From positions 372,001 to 436,000 of the forward strand of contig NZ_JBKIWZ010000001.1 in the NCBI RefSeq assembly GCF_050157905.1: a stretch of 64,000 bases of DNA, read 5' to 3'. Position 1 is the stretch's first letter, and each line of letters begins with the position of its first letter. Positions 25,889-35,460 of the stretch are shown one piece after another. The stretch is from Pantoea sp050157905 (GTDB lineage: Bacteria > Pseudomonadota > Gammaproteobacteria > Enterobacterales > Enterobacteriaceae). The notes under the pieces were generated by a model. It ran no database searches and had not been told where the DNA came from. It was given only the letters and a program-made list of their open reading frames with translations. A program made the translations under genes and the position numbers.

Positions 25889-26764
25889 ATGGCACACGGT
25901 CCTTTATCCTCTGAAACCTCAGCAGAGGCGCGCCATCGGTTACGTCTGGCGCTTTCACGCTTTTACGGTCTGGAGCAGTTCGACCTCTTCTTTGCGCCTT
26001 CGCTGCATGTGGCAAAAGTATTACTTTCTCAGCTGTTTCTGCGGCAGGAACAGGCGCGCAACCAGCAGCGTTACGCTTCGCGCTATCCGGTAACCGAACT
26101 CAATGTTCTGCCTGCGGTGCCGCTTATCGCGGGCAGTATTATGCTGGTGCCGCATGTCGAACTGCCTAATGGACGGATTCGTCCGCTGCGCGATTGCCAG
26201 AATCAGGGGGTGACGGAGGCAAGCGAAAGCTTTGCCAGCGTGCTGCATCATAAACTGGTCGAGGAGGCGCATCTGTTTGTCACCCGACTGGATCGCCATG
26301 CGGAGATCTGTAGCGATCTGGTGCTGGTGGCGTTACGGACCTACGATTTCAGTACCCTGGTGCGCAGCGAACTGCGCCTGTTTGAACAGGGGCTGACCCT
26401 GACCGCGACGCAGGCGGCCCTTCGTCGCTTCAGCGACCCGCAGTGGCGGCCTTACAACGCCGCCACCGTCGATGCGCTTTCCCTCTCCAGCCCGCTGCCG
26501 CTGAACTCCTGTCATCAGCCCGGCCTGCCGTTTGCCAGCTTTAACGTGCCGGCTTCCCTGATTTCAACGCTCTCCGATGCTGACGATGTGGTGAAATGGC
26601 CGCAGCAGTCCCGACTGCAACTTAATGCGAACGTACGTGGCAGTGGAAAAAAAAGTGTGAACATGACGCATTATCTGAGCCGGCGGCTGCAGTTGCTGCT
26701 CAGCGCGGGTGGTAAATCTGAAAAAACGGCAGGCAGACCCGGCGGGCCCGGTTCAGGGCTCTGA
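25889..26764 (+). CDS. Unrecognised protein, possible degenerate class V aminotransferase fold
   Basis: A 291-residue soluble protein I cannot assign. Segments resemble class V aminotransferases by pattern: FFAPSLHVAKVLLSQLF like a cofactor-phosphate region, VPHVELPNGRIRPL like the 'SHVD..TG...PL' block, and EASESFASV...AHLFVTRLDRHAE where cysteine desulfurases have DGAQA...D..FSGHK. The expected Schiff-base lysine position reads RH, so a PLP enzyme activity is doubtful. The C-terminal 35 residues are basic and Gly-rich. It is divergent from a LysR regulator. Confidence 0.55.
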   Translation: MAHGPLSSETSAEARHRLRLALSRFYGLEQFDLFFAPSLHVAKVLLSQLFLRQEQARNQQRYASRYPVTELNVLPAVPLIAGSIMLVPHVELPNGRIRPLRDCQNQGVTEASESFASVLHHKLVEEAHLFVTRLDRHAEICSDLVLVALRTYDFSTLVRSELRLFEQGLTLTATQAALRRFSDPQWRPYNAATVDALSLSSPLPLNSCHQPGLPFASFNVPASLISTLSDADDVVKWPQQSRLQLNANVRGSGKKSVNMTHYLSRRLQLLLSAGGKSEKTAGRPGGPGSGL

Positions 26765-26878
26765 ATCCCCTCTGATTGCCTTGCACAATCCGTGCGCTTC
26801 CTTGTGATGCGCGGGTCATAATGGTATGTTCTTCCGCTTCGAAGATAGATCAATGCGATTCGCAAGGGGATTTACGCA

Positions 26879-27523
26879 ATGCGTATTATTCTGCTCGGAG
26901 CTCCGGGCGCAGGTAAGGGGACTCAGGCCCAATTCATCATGGAGAAGTACGGCATTCCGCAAATCTCCACCGGCGACATGTTGCGTGCAGCGGTAAAAGC
27001 AGGCAGCGAGCTGGGCAACCAGGCGAAAGCCATTATGGATGCTGGCAAACTGGTGACCGATGAGCTGGTGATTGCGCTGGTCAAAGAGCGTATCACCCAG
27101 GAAGACTGCAAAAAGGGTTTCCTGCTGGACGGTTTCCCACGCACCATTCCTCAGGCGGATGCAATGAAAGAAGCCGGGATCACTGTTGATCACGTGCTGG
27201 AGTTCGCTGTACCGGATGAACTGATCGTTGAGCGTATCGTGGGCCGTCGCGTTCACACGCCATCTGGCCGCGTCTATCACGTCACCTTCAATCCACCGAA
27301 AGTGGAAGGCAAAGATGACGTGACCGGCGAAGAGCTGACCACCCGTAAAGACGATCAGGAAGAAACCGTGCGCAAGCGTCTGGTAGAGTACCATCAGATG
27401 ACCGCGCCGCTGATTGCTTACTACAGCAAAGAAGCGGAAGCGGGCAACACCGCCTATCACAAAATCGACGGCACCCGTAAGGTGACCGAAGTGAGTGCCG
27501 AGCTGGCTAAGATCCTCGGCTAA
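26879..27523 (+). CDS. adk: Adk adenylate kinase
   Basis: Essential enzyme that interconverts ATP + AMP and 2 ADP. 214 residues with P-loop GAPGAGKGTQ and the large LID domain (GRRVHTPSGRVYH...TTRKDD) lacking the zinc cysteines, as in other enterobacteria. Ends at the terminator at 27531. htpG and adk are adjacent in E. coli; here two genes separate them. Confidence 0.97.
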   Translation: MRIILLGAPGAGKGTQAQFIMEKYGIPQISTGDMLRAAVKAGSELGNQAKAIMDAGKLVTDELVIALVKERITQEDCKKGFLLDGFPRTIPQADAMKEAGITVDHVLEFAVPDELIVERIVGRRVHTPSGRVYHVTFNPPKVEGKDDVTGEELTTRKDDQEETVRKRLVEYHQMTAPLIAYYSKEAEAGNTAYHKIDGTRKVTEVSAELAKILG

Positions 27524-27530
27524 GCGCGAT

Positions 27531-27555
27531 GGGGCCGGGATTACCGGCCCCTTTT
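27531..27555 (+). terminator. Rho-independent terminator after adk
   Basis: GGGGCCGG/CCGGCCCC with loop GATTA, then TTTT. Confidence 0.85.
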
Positions 27556-27636
27556 GCAGTAATTGCTTTTACCTCCCATTAATTCCGCTACAATTTCCCT
27601 GTTTTCACGCATCCCCGAAGTCATCAAGGAACTCAA

Positions 27637-28596
27637 ATGAGGCAAGATAAGCCCGGCGTGTTACTGGTTAATTTAGGTACGCCAGACGCCCCAACCACAC
27701 CTGCAGTTAAACGCTATCTCAAACAATTTTTAAGCGATCCGCGCGTGGTCGATGCGCCGCGCTGGCTCTGGTGGCCGGTGCTTAATACTGTCATTCTGCC
27801 GTTTCGCTCGCCGCGCGTGTCAAAGCTCTACGCCTCGGTCTGGATGGAAGGCGGTTCACCGCTGCTGGTCTACAGCCAGCGTCAGCGTGACGCTCTGGCG
27901 GCGCGCGTTGATATGCCTGTCGAACTGGGCATGAGCTATGGCAATCCCAGTCTGAAAAGCGCGGTTGATAAGCTGATGGCGCAGGGCGTTACCCGCCTGA
28001 TCGTGCTGCCACTCTATCCGCAATTCTCCTGCTCCACCGTGGCGGCAGTGTGGGATGGTCTGACAACCGTCTTCAGAGGCTACCGTTCGCTGCCCGACGT
28101 GCAGTTCATTCGGGACTACGCTGAACATCCGGCCTATATCGCTGCACTGAAAGCGACGGTAGAGCGCTCCTTTGAAAAACATGGTCAGCCTGACCTGCTG
28201 GTCCTGTCGTTCCATGGTATTCCACAGCGGTTTGCCAACGAAGGGGATGACTACCCGCAGCGCTGCGCCGACACCACGGCGGCCCTGGTCAAAGCCCTGG
28301 GGCTGCGCGACGATCAGTACATGATGACATTCCAGTCGCGCTTTGGCCGTGAACCCTGGCTGATGCCTTATACCGACAAAACCATGGAGAGTCTGCCGGG
28401 CAAAGGGATAAAGCATGTGCAGGTGATGAGTCCGGGCTTCTCTTCAGACTGCCTGGAGACGCTGGAAGAGATTAGCGGTGAGAACTGCGAAATCTTTATG
28501 CATGCCGGCGGAGAGAAATTTGAGTACATCCCTGCGCTGAACGCAGATGAGGCGCATATCGATATGATGGAGCAACTGGTTAACGCTCGCCGTTAA
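27637..28596 (+). CDS. hemH: HemH ferrochelatase
   Basis: Inserts Fe2+ into protoporphyrin IX, the last step of haem synthesis, at the inner face of the membrane. 319 residues. The metal-binding histidine lies in LSFHGIPQRF and the conserved block FQSRFGREPWLMPYTDKT follows. Begins MRQDKPGVLLVNLGTP. Confidence 0.96.
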   Translation: MRQDKPGVLLVNLGTPDAPTTPAVKRYLKQFLSDPRVVDAPRWLWWPVLNTVILPFRSPRVSKLYASVWMEGGSPLLVYSQRQRDALAARVDMPVELGMSYGNPSLKSAVDKLMAQGVTRLIVLPLYPQFSCSTVAAVWDGLTTVFRGYRSLPDVQFIRDYAEHPAYIAALKATVERSFEKHGQPDLLVLSFHGIPQRFANEGDDYPQRCADTTAALVKALGLRDDQYMMTFQSRFGREPWLMPYTDKTMESLPGKGIKHVQVMSPGFSSDCLETLEEISGENCEIFMHAGGEKFEYIPALNADEAHIDMMEQLVNARR

Positions 28597-28654
28597 AGCC
28601 AGAGCGGAGAGTGTGGTATCATTCTCCGCCTGTTTTTCCAGACGGCACCTCCTG

Positions 28655-29956
28655 ATGAAATTTCCCGGCAAACGCAAATCCAAGCATTACTTTCCTGTCA
28701 GCGCACGCGACCCCCTGTTACAGCCTATTCAGCACGATGTTGATGCAGGCAGCTGGGTGGTCGGTATCGATCAGACGCTGGTCGATATTGAAGCCAAAGT
28801 CGATGACGCTTTTCTCGCCCGCTATGGCCTGAGTGCCGGGCACTCGCTGGTTATCGATAATGAAGTCGCGGAAGCGTTGTACAGTGAGCTGATGCGCGAC
28901 GCGCTGATCACGCATCAGTTTGCCGGTGGTACCATCGGTAACACGCTGCATAACTTTTCGGTACTGGCCGATGACCGTTCGGTGCTGCTGGGCGTCATGT
29001 GCAATAACATCCAGATCGGCGGTTACGCCTATCGCTATCTCTGCAACACCTCCAGCCGGGTCGATCTTAACTATCTGCAGGGCGTTGATGGTGCCATTGG
29101 CCGCTGCTTTACGCTGATTGGCGAACATGGCGAGCGAACCTTTGCAATCAGTCCCGGCCAGATGAACCAGCTGCATCCGGATAACGTGCCGGAAGCCGTG
29201 ATTGCCGGTGCTTCTGCGCTGGTACTGACCTCCTATCTGGTGCGTTGTGCCGAAGGTGAACCGATGCCGCAGGCGACGCTGAAGGCGATCGAATATGCCA
29301 AACGTCACAACGTGCCGGTCGTCCTGACGCTGGGCACTAAACATGTCATCAGTGACAACCCTGAGTTCTGGCGCGACTTCCTGCGTGAGCACGTCAGTAT
29401 CGTGGCGATGAACGAAGAAGAAGCGCTGGCGCTGACCGGCGAGTCGGATCCGCTGCTCGCGTCCAACATGGCGCTGGATTGGGTGGATCTGGTGTTATGC
29501 ACCGCTGGTCCCATCGGCCTTTATATGGCGGGCTACACCGAAGACGAATTTAAACGCAAAACGAACCATCCGTTATTGCCAGGCGCGATTGCTGAGTTCA
29601 ACCAGTATGAGTTCAGCCGGGTAATGCGCCAGCAGGATTGCCAGCAGCCGCTGCGCGTCTTCTCGCACATCGCGCCTTACATGGGCGGACCCGAAAAGAT
29701 CATGAATACCAACGGTGCCGGAGATGGTGCGCTGGCAGCCGTGCTGCACGATATTACCGCCAACAACTACCACAGCCTCAACGTGCCGAACTCCAGCAAA
29801 CATGCACGTCCTTACCTGACCTATTCATCGCTTGCGCAGGTCTGTAAGTATGCAAACCGTGTCAGCTATCAGGTACTGAATCAGCACTCGCCGCGTTTAA
29901 CCCGGGGCCTGCCGGAGCGGGAAGACAGCCTGGAAGAGTCTTACTGGGATCGGTAG
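28655..29956 (+). CDS. gsk: Gsk inosine-guanosine kinase
   Basis: Phosphorylates inosine and guanosine in purine salvage. A PfkB-family sugar/nucleoside kinase of 433 residues, beginning MKFPGKRKSKHYFP at 28655. The anion-hole/catalytic motif NTNGAGDGALAA is present. An earlier in-frame ATG at 28613 adds unconserved residues. Confidence 0.95.
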   Translation: MKFPGKRKSKHYFPVSARDPLLQPIQHDVDAGSWVVGIDQTLVDIEAKVDDAFLARYGLSAGHSLVIDNEVAEALYSELMRDALITHQFAGGTIGNTLHNFSVLADDRSVLLGVMCNNIQIGGYAYRYLCNTSSRVDLNYLQGVDGAIGRCFTLIGEHGERTFAISPGQMNQLHPDNVPEAVIAGASALVLTSYLVRCAEGEPMPQATLKAIEYAKRHNVPVVLTLGTKHVISDNPEFWRDFLREHVSIVAMNEEEALALTGESDPLLASNMALDWVDLVLCTAGPIGLYMAGYTEDEFKRKTNHPLLPGAIAEFNQYEFSRVMRQQDCQQPLRVFSHIAPYMGGPEKIMNTNGAGDGALAAVLHDITANNYHSLNVPNSSKHARPYLTYSSLAQVCKYANRVSYQVLNQHSPRLTRGLPEREDSLEESYWDR

Positions 29957-29974
29957 TGCCGGCCCTGCCGGGCA

Positions 29975-30004
29975 TAAAAAAGGCCCTTCTCAACAGAAGG
30001 GCCT
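29975..30004 (-). terminator. Rho-independent terminator between gsk and ybaL
   Basis: AGGCCCTTCT/AGAAGGGCCT (29981-30004) with loop CAAC. Six T follow on the minus strand, so it ends ybaL; gsk may also use the hairpin. Confidence 0.88.
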
Positions 30005-30044
30005 CGGTGAGGGCGTTAGCGCGTGCCAGCGTTCTGAACAGAAA

Positions 30045-31739
30045 TCAGCGCACCACATCGCACGGCTGTAAATCTTCACCCTGCGTCATCTCATCCTGCA
30101 GAATCTGTAGCATACTACTGGCTATCTCACGCTCACCCATCACCACGCGGGTGGCCCCTCGTTCCATGATGTACTCCACTTCGTCGTCATAGTGAGCCCG
30201 GGCGATAATCTCGATATCAGGATGTTTTTCCCGCGCGGCAGTGACGACTTCACCCGCTTCGTAGCCATTCGGGATCGTCAGCAGCAGCCAGCGTGCGCAG
30301 TCGAGCCGTGCCAGCTCCATGGTTTCCGCGCGGGCGGCATTTCCCAGTACCGCCCGGATACCCCGTTCGCGCAGGGCTTCAACCCGGGTACGGGAGTTTT
30401 CAACCACCACCAGCGGGACATTCGCTTCCAGCAGTTTCTGACCAATCAGGCTGCCCACCCGGCCATACCCCACGATCACCGCGTGATTGCAGAAGTCGAC
30501 CGGGATCTGCTTCTCCTCTTCAATCGCCTCTTCCAGCGTCTGCTCTTCCATACTCTCGGTTTTCGTCAGGAAACGCTCCAGCAGAGTGAACAGGATCGGG
30601 TTCAGCATAATCGACAGGATGGCGGCGGCCAGCACCAGGTTACGGCCCTCATTACTCAGCAGGCCCAGCGAAATGCCCAGACCAGCCAGGATAAAGGCGA
30701 ACTCACCAATCTGTGCCAGGCTGACCGAGATGGTCAGGGCGGTGCGGCGTGAATGGCCAAGCAGCGACACCAGCAGCCAGGCGGCGACCGATTTACCCAC
30801 CACAATAATCACCAGCGCGCCCAGCACGGCCAGCGGCTGCGTCACCAGAATTGCCGGGTCGAACAGCATGCCGACCGACACGAAGAAGAGTACCGCAAAG
30901 GCGTCGCGCAGCGGCAGGGTATCGCGCGCGGCGCGCTGGCTCAGCTCTGACTCATTAAGTACCATGCCAGCGAAGAACGCGCCCAGCGCAAAAGACACAT
31001 CGAAGAACTCAACTGCGCCAAAGGCGATGCCCAGCGCCAGGGCTAACACCGCCAGCGTAAACAGCTCACGCGAACCGGTGGCGGCGCTGCGGGCGAGGAT
31101 CCAGGGCACGGCGCGGCGCCCCACGACCATCATCAGCACCATAAAGGCCGCGACTTTTCCGATAGTCCACAGCAGATCCCAGGCCAGCAGTCCGGCGCTG
31201 GCATTGCCCTGTTCCATCATGCCGGCAATCGCTGGCAGCAGCACCAGCGTCAGGACCATCACCAGATCTTCAACAATCAGCCAGCCAATCGCAATCTGCC
31301 CGCGCTGGCTGTCAATCAGCTGCCGCTCCTCTAACGCGCGCAGTAACACCACGGTACTGGCGGTGGAGAGACAGAGACCAAATACCAGCCCGGTCATCCA
31401 CGACCAGCCCAGCGTCCATGAGAGACCCATTCCCAGTAACGTCGCAACCGCAATCTGTGCGATGGCACCAGGAATGGCAATCGACTTTACCGACATCAGG
31501 TCTTTCATTGAGAAGTGCAGACCGACGCCGAACATCAGCAGGATAACGCCCAGTTCTGCCAGTTCCGGGGCCAGATTGGTATCGGCAACAAAGCCGGGAG
31601 TAAAGGGGCCCGCCAGCACGCCCGCTATCAGATAGCCGACCAGAGGCGAAATACGCAGGCGATTCGCCAGCATCCCAAGGAGAAATGCCAGAACCAGCGC
31701 TCCGACAATGGTGGTGATCAACGGTGTGGTGTGATGCAT
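30045..31739 (-). CDS. ybaL: YbaL, CPA2-type cation/proton antiporter with TrkA-N domain
   Basis: A 564-residue inner-membrane protein with an N-terminal Na+/H+-exchanger membrane domain of about twelve helices (MHHTTPLITTIVGALVLAFLL onward) and a C-terminal RCK/TrkA-N nucleotide-binding domain, HAVIVGYGRVGSLIGQ. Related to Kef systems. The start at 31739 was preferred to 31778 by comparison with E. coli and an AAGGAGACAGG ribosome site. Ion specificity is not known. Confidence 0.93.
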   Translation of the reverse strand: MHHTTPLITTIVGALVLAFLLGMLANRLRISPLVGYLIAGVLAGPFTPGFVADTNLAPELAELGVILLMFGVGLHFSMKDLMSVKSIAIPGAIAQIAVATLLGMGLSWTLGWSWMTGLVFGLCLSTASTVVLLRALEERQLIDSQRGQIAIGWLIVEDLVMVLTLVLLPAIAGMMEQGNASAGLLAWDLLWTIGKVAAFMVLMMVVGRRAVPWILARSAATGSRELFTLAVLALALGIAFGAVEFFDVSFALGAFFAGMVLNESELSQRAARDTLPLRDAFAVLFFVSVGMLFDPAILVTQPLAVLGALVIIVVGKSVAAWLLVSLLGHSRRTALTISVSLAQIGEFAFILAGLGISLGLLSNEGRNLVLAAAILSIMLNPILFTLLERFLTKTESMEEQTLEEAIEEEKQIPVDFCNHAVIVGYGRVGSLIGQKLLEANVPLVVVENSRTRVEALRERGIRAVLGNAARAETMELARLDCARWLLLTIPNGYEAGEVVTAAREKHPDIEIIARAHYDDEVEYIMERGATRVVMGEREIASSMLQILQDEMTQGEDLQPCDVVR

Positions 31740-32268
31740 GCCTGTCTCCTTGTGTGCAAATGTATCCGCTTGTAACAAAGGAGTTTAATGCAAAATTGAT
31801 TCTGCCGCTGTGTAATTTGCGGGAATAGCTAAAAAAAATCGTGAAAAAAATGATATATGCAACCGAAAGGGTGTTTTAGCGCATTATCGATAATGATGGC
31901 CGATTTGACGGTTTAAACCGGGCCAGATAAACAAAAATTATTCCTGCTAAACACCGTGCAGATGACCTGTTCAGGCAAAAAATAGCTGCACGGTGAGGAT
32001 AAAGCCCGCCAGCTGCTGTTTTGCCGGACTAAACCCTTGATTACCACAGAAAGTGCCGACCTGTCACTGATCGGGGCCATGGAAGAAAGGGCGCTGACAG
32101 AGGGTCTGACGCGGGTCATTACGCGCCGAAAAAGCGCATCAGAGAAAAAACGTGCCGTCACTTCCGGACAATGAAAGTGAGTTGGCCTTGAGTTCGGCGA
32201 GGGAATGTGCGACACAGTGGGGCAAAATGGCAGAAAGTCGGGCCAGACAGTCATTAAGGAGAATCACA
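31740..32268. other. 529-base intergenic region between ybaL and ushA
   Basis: No convincing gene. It contains the palindrome CATTATCGATAATG (31882-31895) and a perfect 10-bp inverted repeat CACCGTGCAG/CTGCACGGTG (31952-31961 and 31986-31995) whose 24-base loop includes the small dyad CCTGTTCAGG. These may be regulatory or a structured leader of ushA. The frames seen across it have no ribosome sites or family features. Confidence 0.5.
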
Positions 32269-34035
32269 GTGTTGTTATCAAAATGGACAGGGGCGGGCGC
32301 GGGATTACTGATGGCTCTGATGCCGCTGTTGTCACAGGCCGCCGGGGCCGATCGCACCTATCGCTTCAGCCTGCTGCACACCAATGATGAGCACGGTCAT
32401 TTCTGGTTCAACGAGCAGGGCGAATATGGCCTGGCGGCGCAGAAAACCCTGATGGATACGATGCGCTACGATGTGCAGGCCAGGGGCGGAGGCGCGCTGA
32501 TCCTCTCTGCCGGTGATGTGAACACGGGCGTACCGGAATCTGACGAGCTGGATGCAGAACCCGATTTCCGCGCGATGAACCTGATTGGCTACGATGCCAT
32601 GACGCTGGGCAATCATGAGTTCGACAAACCCATTGCGATTCTGCGCAAGCAGGAGAAGTGGGCGCGATTCCCGCTGCTGGCCGCCAACGTTTATCAGAAA
32701 AGCAGCGGTGAACGTCTGTTTAAGCCCTGGGCCGTTTTCAACCGTCTCGGACTGAAAATTGCGGTCATCGGGCTGATTACGCCGGATACGGCAAAGCTGG
32801 CCAATCCCGCAGGCCTGAAAGATACCGAGTTCCGCGATCCTGTCGCGGAAGCGGTCAAAGCGGTGAAGACGCTGCGAGCAACAGAGAAGCCGGACGTGAT
32901 TGTCGCGCTGACGCATCTTGGCCACTATGACGATGGCCAGCACGGCAGCAACGGCATTGATGACGTCACCCTGGCGCGTAGCCTGCCTGCGGGAACCCTC
33001 GACCTGATCGTCGGCGGGCATTCACATGACGCAGTCTGCATGGAAAAAGAGAACGTCAGCGTAAAAAATTACCAGCCCGGCCAGCCATGTCAGCCCGATA
33101 AGCAGAACGGGATCTGGATTATGCAGGCCGACAAGTGGGGAAAATATGTCGGACGGGGGGACTTCACGTTCCGCAATGGTGAAGTGGCGCTGGAAGCGTA
33201 TCAGCTGGTGCCGGTCAACCTTAAGCATCAGGTAAAGAATGCGGACGGCAGCGAAACCTGGCTTAACTGGCAGGAGGAGATCCCGAAGAATACGGCCATG
33301 ATGAAGTTGCTGATGCCGTTCCAGAAACGGGCAGAAGCGAAGTTAACCGAAAGTGTCGGCAGCGCCGATGGCAGCTTCAGCGGTGAAAAAGAGCAGGTTC
33401 GCTTTCAGCAGACCAGTCTGGGTCAGCTGATTCTGCGTGCGCAGATGGCGCACACGCAAGCCGATTTCGGGGTGATGAGCGGCGGCGGTATTCGCACCTC
33501 GCTGACATCGGGCAAGCTGAACTGGCGCGATCTGCTGCAGGTTCAGCCATTTGGTAATCAGGTGGTGTCGGTCAGCCTGACCGGTGCGGAAATTAAACGC
33601 TATCTGGCAGTGGTCGCGAACATTCAGCCTGACTCAGGCGGTTACGCGCAGTTTGCTGGCATCGGACTGACCGCCGATGGAAAAGGGGTCAGTAACGTCA
33701 CGATTAACGGTAAGCCGATCGAGGACGCACAGCACTATCGCATGGCGACGAACAGCTTCAACGCGGCGGGCGGCGATGGCTATCCGCGACTGGATAATCA
33801 TGCCGGTTATCTCAACACCGGCGCCGTCGATGCGCAGGTCCTGCGTGACTGGATCAGGACGCATTCGCCAGTGAAAGCCAGCGACTATCAGCCGAAGGGG
33901 CAGATCGTTCACCTGACCGGGGAACAGATCCGGGCCAGAGATGAAGCAGCGGAAAAAGCGCGTAAACGTAACTATCCAAAAATGATTCTGGCGTGGATCT
34001 GGCCGTGGGGAAATAACACGGCTGCCTCGCATTGA
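32269..34035 (+). CDS. ushA: UshA periplasmic UDP-sugar hydrolase / 5'-nucleotidase
   Basis: Periplasmic dimetal enzyme that hydrolyses nucleotides and UDP-sugars for salvage. The GTG start at 32269 follows AAGGAG by eight bases and gives a signal peptide (LLSKWTGAGAGLLMALMPLLSQA); the frame is open upstream to 32152. Metal motifs HTNDEHGHF, GDVNTG, GNHEFD, LTHLGH and GGHSHD are intact, with E where E. coli has H in the first. At 588 residues it is longer than E. coli UshA (550) because of a basic, Trp-containing C-terminal tail of about 40 residues. Confidence 0.9.
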   Translation: MLLSKWTGAGAGLLMALMPLLSQAAGADRTYRFSLLHTNDEHGHFWFNEQGEYGLAAQKTLMDTMRYDVQARGGGALILSAGDVNTGVPESDELDAEPDFRAMNLIGYDAMTLGNHEFDKPIAILRKQEKWARFPLLAANVYQKSSGERLFKPWAVFNRLGLKIAVIGLITPDTAKLANPAGLKDTEFRDPVAEAVKAVKTLRATEKPDVIVALTHLGHYDDGQHGSNGIDDVTLARSLPAGTLDLIVGGHSHDAVCMEKENVSVKNYQPGQPCQPDKQNGIWIMQADKWGKYVGRGDFTFRNGEVALEAYQLVPVNLKHQVKNADGSETWLNWQEEIPKNTAMMKLLMPFQKRAEAKLTESVGSADGSFSGEKEQVRFQQTSLGQLILRAQMAHTQADFGVMSGGGIRTSLTSGKLNWRDLLQVQPFGNQVVSVSLTGAEIKRYLAVVANIQPDSGGYAQFAGIGLTADGKGVSNVTINGKPIEDAQHYRMATNSFNAAGGDGYPRLDNHAGYLNTGAVDAQVLRDWIRTHSPVKASDYQPKGQIVHLTGEQIRARDEAAEKARKRNYPKMILAWIWPWGNNTAASH

Positions 34036-34041
34036 ACGTAC

Positions 34042-34068
34042 CGGGAGGCGCAGAGGCCTCCCGTTTTT
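34042..34068 (+). terminator. Rho-independent terminator after ushA
   Basis: CGGGAGGC/GCCTCCCG with a six-base loop, followed by TTTTT. The convergent PACE gene stops just beyond. Confidence 0.9.
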
Positions 34069-34069
34069 A

Positions 34070-34501
34070 TCACGCCCGGCAGGGGTGACGTCTGATCCAG
34101 CGCTCGCGCAGTTTGTCCCAGACCCAGTTGTAGAGCATCGTGTAGGGTAAAAAGAAGAGGAAAAAGACGATTTCCACCAGCAATGCCTGCCACAGGGAAA
34201 TATGCAGCATCGCGGCCGCGATCGGCAGGCCAATCAGGATAAACCCGCCTTCAAACCCCAGCGCATGCAGTATGCGCACGCCCGTTCCGCGTTTCTGACC
34301 TGGCGCATAGAGACGATCAAATCCGCTGTTATAGATCATGTTCCAGAGCATCGCCACGGTCGACAGTATGATCGCAAGCGTGCCCATCTGAAACAGGGGC
34401 TTATTCATAATCCAGGCCGCCAGCGGCGATACGGTCAGAATCGCCAGGGTTTCAAAACAGACAGCGTGCAGAATACGTTCTTTCAGTGAGCGGGTACGCA
34501 T
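34070..34501 (-). CDS. PACE-family efflux protein (AceI-like)
   Basis: A 143-residue proton-driven efflux protein of the chlorhexidine/biocide PACE family with four membrane helices in two repeats. Both signature sets are visible: RILHAVCFE and RILHALGFEGG (R..H...FE), and WNMIYNSGFDRL and YNWVWDKLRERW. It is divergent from a LysR gene, the known aceI/aceR-type arrangement. Native substrates of such pumps are short-chain diamines in some species; here unknown. Confidence 0.92.
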   Translation of the reverse strand: MRTRSLKERILHAVCFETLAILTVSPLAAWIMNKPLFQMGTLAIILSTVAMLWNMIYNSGFDRLYAPGQKRGTGVRILHALGFEGGFILIGLPIAAAMLHISLWQALLVEIVFFLFFLPYTMLYNWVWDKLRERWIRRHPCRA

Positions 34502-34590
34502 GATTCATTCTCCTTTCATAATGCGGCGCATTCTTACACGCCGGAATGGTAAGATAAAATGACTACCTATCGGAAAAAGCGATGGATTGA

Positions 34591-35460
34591 ATGCGTTACT
34601 CCCCGGAATCCCTTGAGGCTTTTATGCAGACAGTGGCAAGCGGATCGTTCTCCGCTGCAGCACGCGCCCTGGGTAAAAGCCAGTCCACCATCAGCGCGGC
34701 GGTCGCCAGTCTGGAAGATGATCTCGGCTTTGCGCTGTTCGATCGCGCGGGGCGTCAGCCGGTGCTCACCGAGCAGGGGCGCCGCGTCGTCCCGCAGATC
34801 CAGCAGATCCTGTCGGCGAGTGAGCGGCTGGATGCGCTGGCCATACGGCTGTCGCAGGGCGTCGAGCCGCGCCTCAGTTTTGCCATGTCTGATTTCTGGC
34901 AAACCGATCATCACGAACAGCTGCTCAGGCAGTTTGATCGTCGTTATCCGGAGATTGAGCTGGAGGTCATGATTGCTGAGGATGGTGATGTGCTGGATTT
35001 GCTGCAGGCCGGACGAGTCCATCTGGGCGTGGTGCGGGCGCAGCCTGTTCTGCCGGTGGATATTGCGGTGGCACGCCTGCAGGTTGAGGCGCAGATGGCG
35101 GTCTTTTTACATCGCGATCACCCGCTGGCCCGGCATCGCACCCTCAGCGAAAGCGAGCTGGAAGGCGTCCGGCATCTGCGGTTAAACACCTGGGTTGAGG
35201 CTGCTGAACCCGCGCCGACGGGACGTATCTGGTCAGCGCCGACTTATCTTCTGCTGCTGGAGATGGCGGAGCAGGGGTTTGGCTGGACGATTCTGCCGCG
35301 CTGGCTGGTGAAACAGTTCGGGCATGGTGTTCTGAAGGAGCTGCCAATGCCGGGCTGGCCGCAGCATATTGCGGTGGAGGTCGTCTGGTCACGACGGACG
35401 CCACCCGGCCCGGCGGGGCGCTGGATGATCGATCAGCTTTGCGCTCAGCCCCGGGTTTAG
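34591..35460 (+). CDS. LysR-family regulator of the PACE pump
   Basis: A 289-residue LysR-type regulator with winged helix (YSPESLEAFMQTVASGSFSAAARALGKSQSTISAAVASLE) and effector domain. Divergent from the PACE gene over 89 bases, so it probably activates that pump in response to a substrate. Its stop overlaps the convergent ybaK stop by four bases. Confidence 0.87.
   Translation: MRYSPESLEAFMQTVASGSFSAAARALGKSQSTISAAVASLEDDLGFALFDRAGRQPVLTEQGRRVVPQIQQILSASERLDALAIRLSQGVEPRLSFAMSDFWQTDHHEQLLRQFDRRYPEIELEVMIAEDGDVLDLLQAGRVHLGVVRAQPVLPVDIAVARLQVEAQMAVFLHRDHPLARHRTLSESELEGVRHLRLNTWVEAAEPAPTGRIWSAPTYLLLLEMAEQGFGWTILPRWLVKQFGHGVLKELPMPGWPQHIAVEVVWSRRTPPGPAGRWMIDQLCAQPRV

Noticed and set aside
30487..31635. 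382-codon plus-strand frame opposite ybaL
   Set aside because: Ser/Arg/Thr-rich shadow of a membrane-protein gene.
31913..32254. 113-codon minus-strand frame between ybaL and ushA
   Set aside because: No ribosome site, Pro/Ser/Phe-rich and overlaps the ushA leader; looks random.
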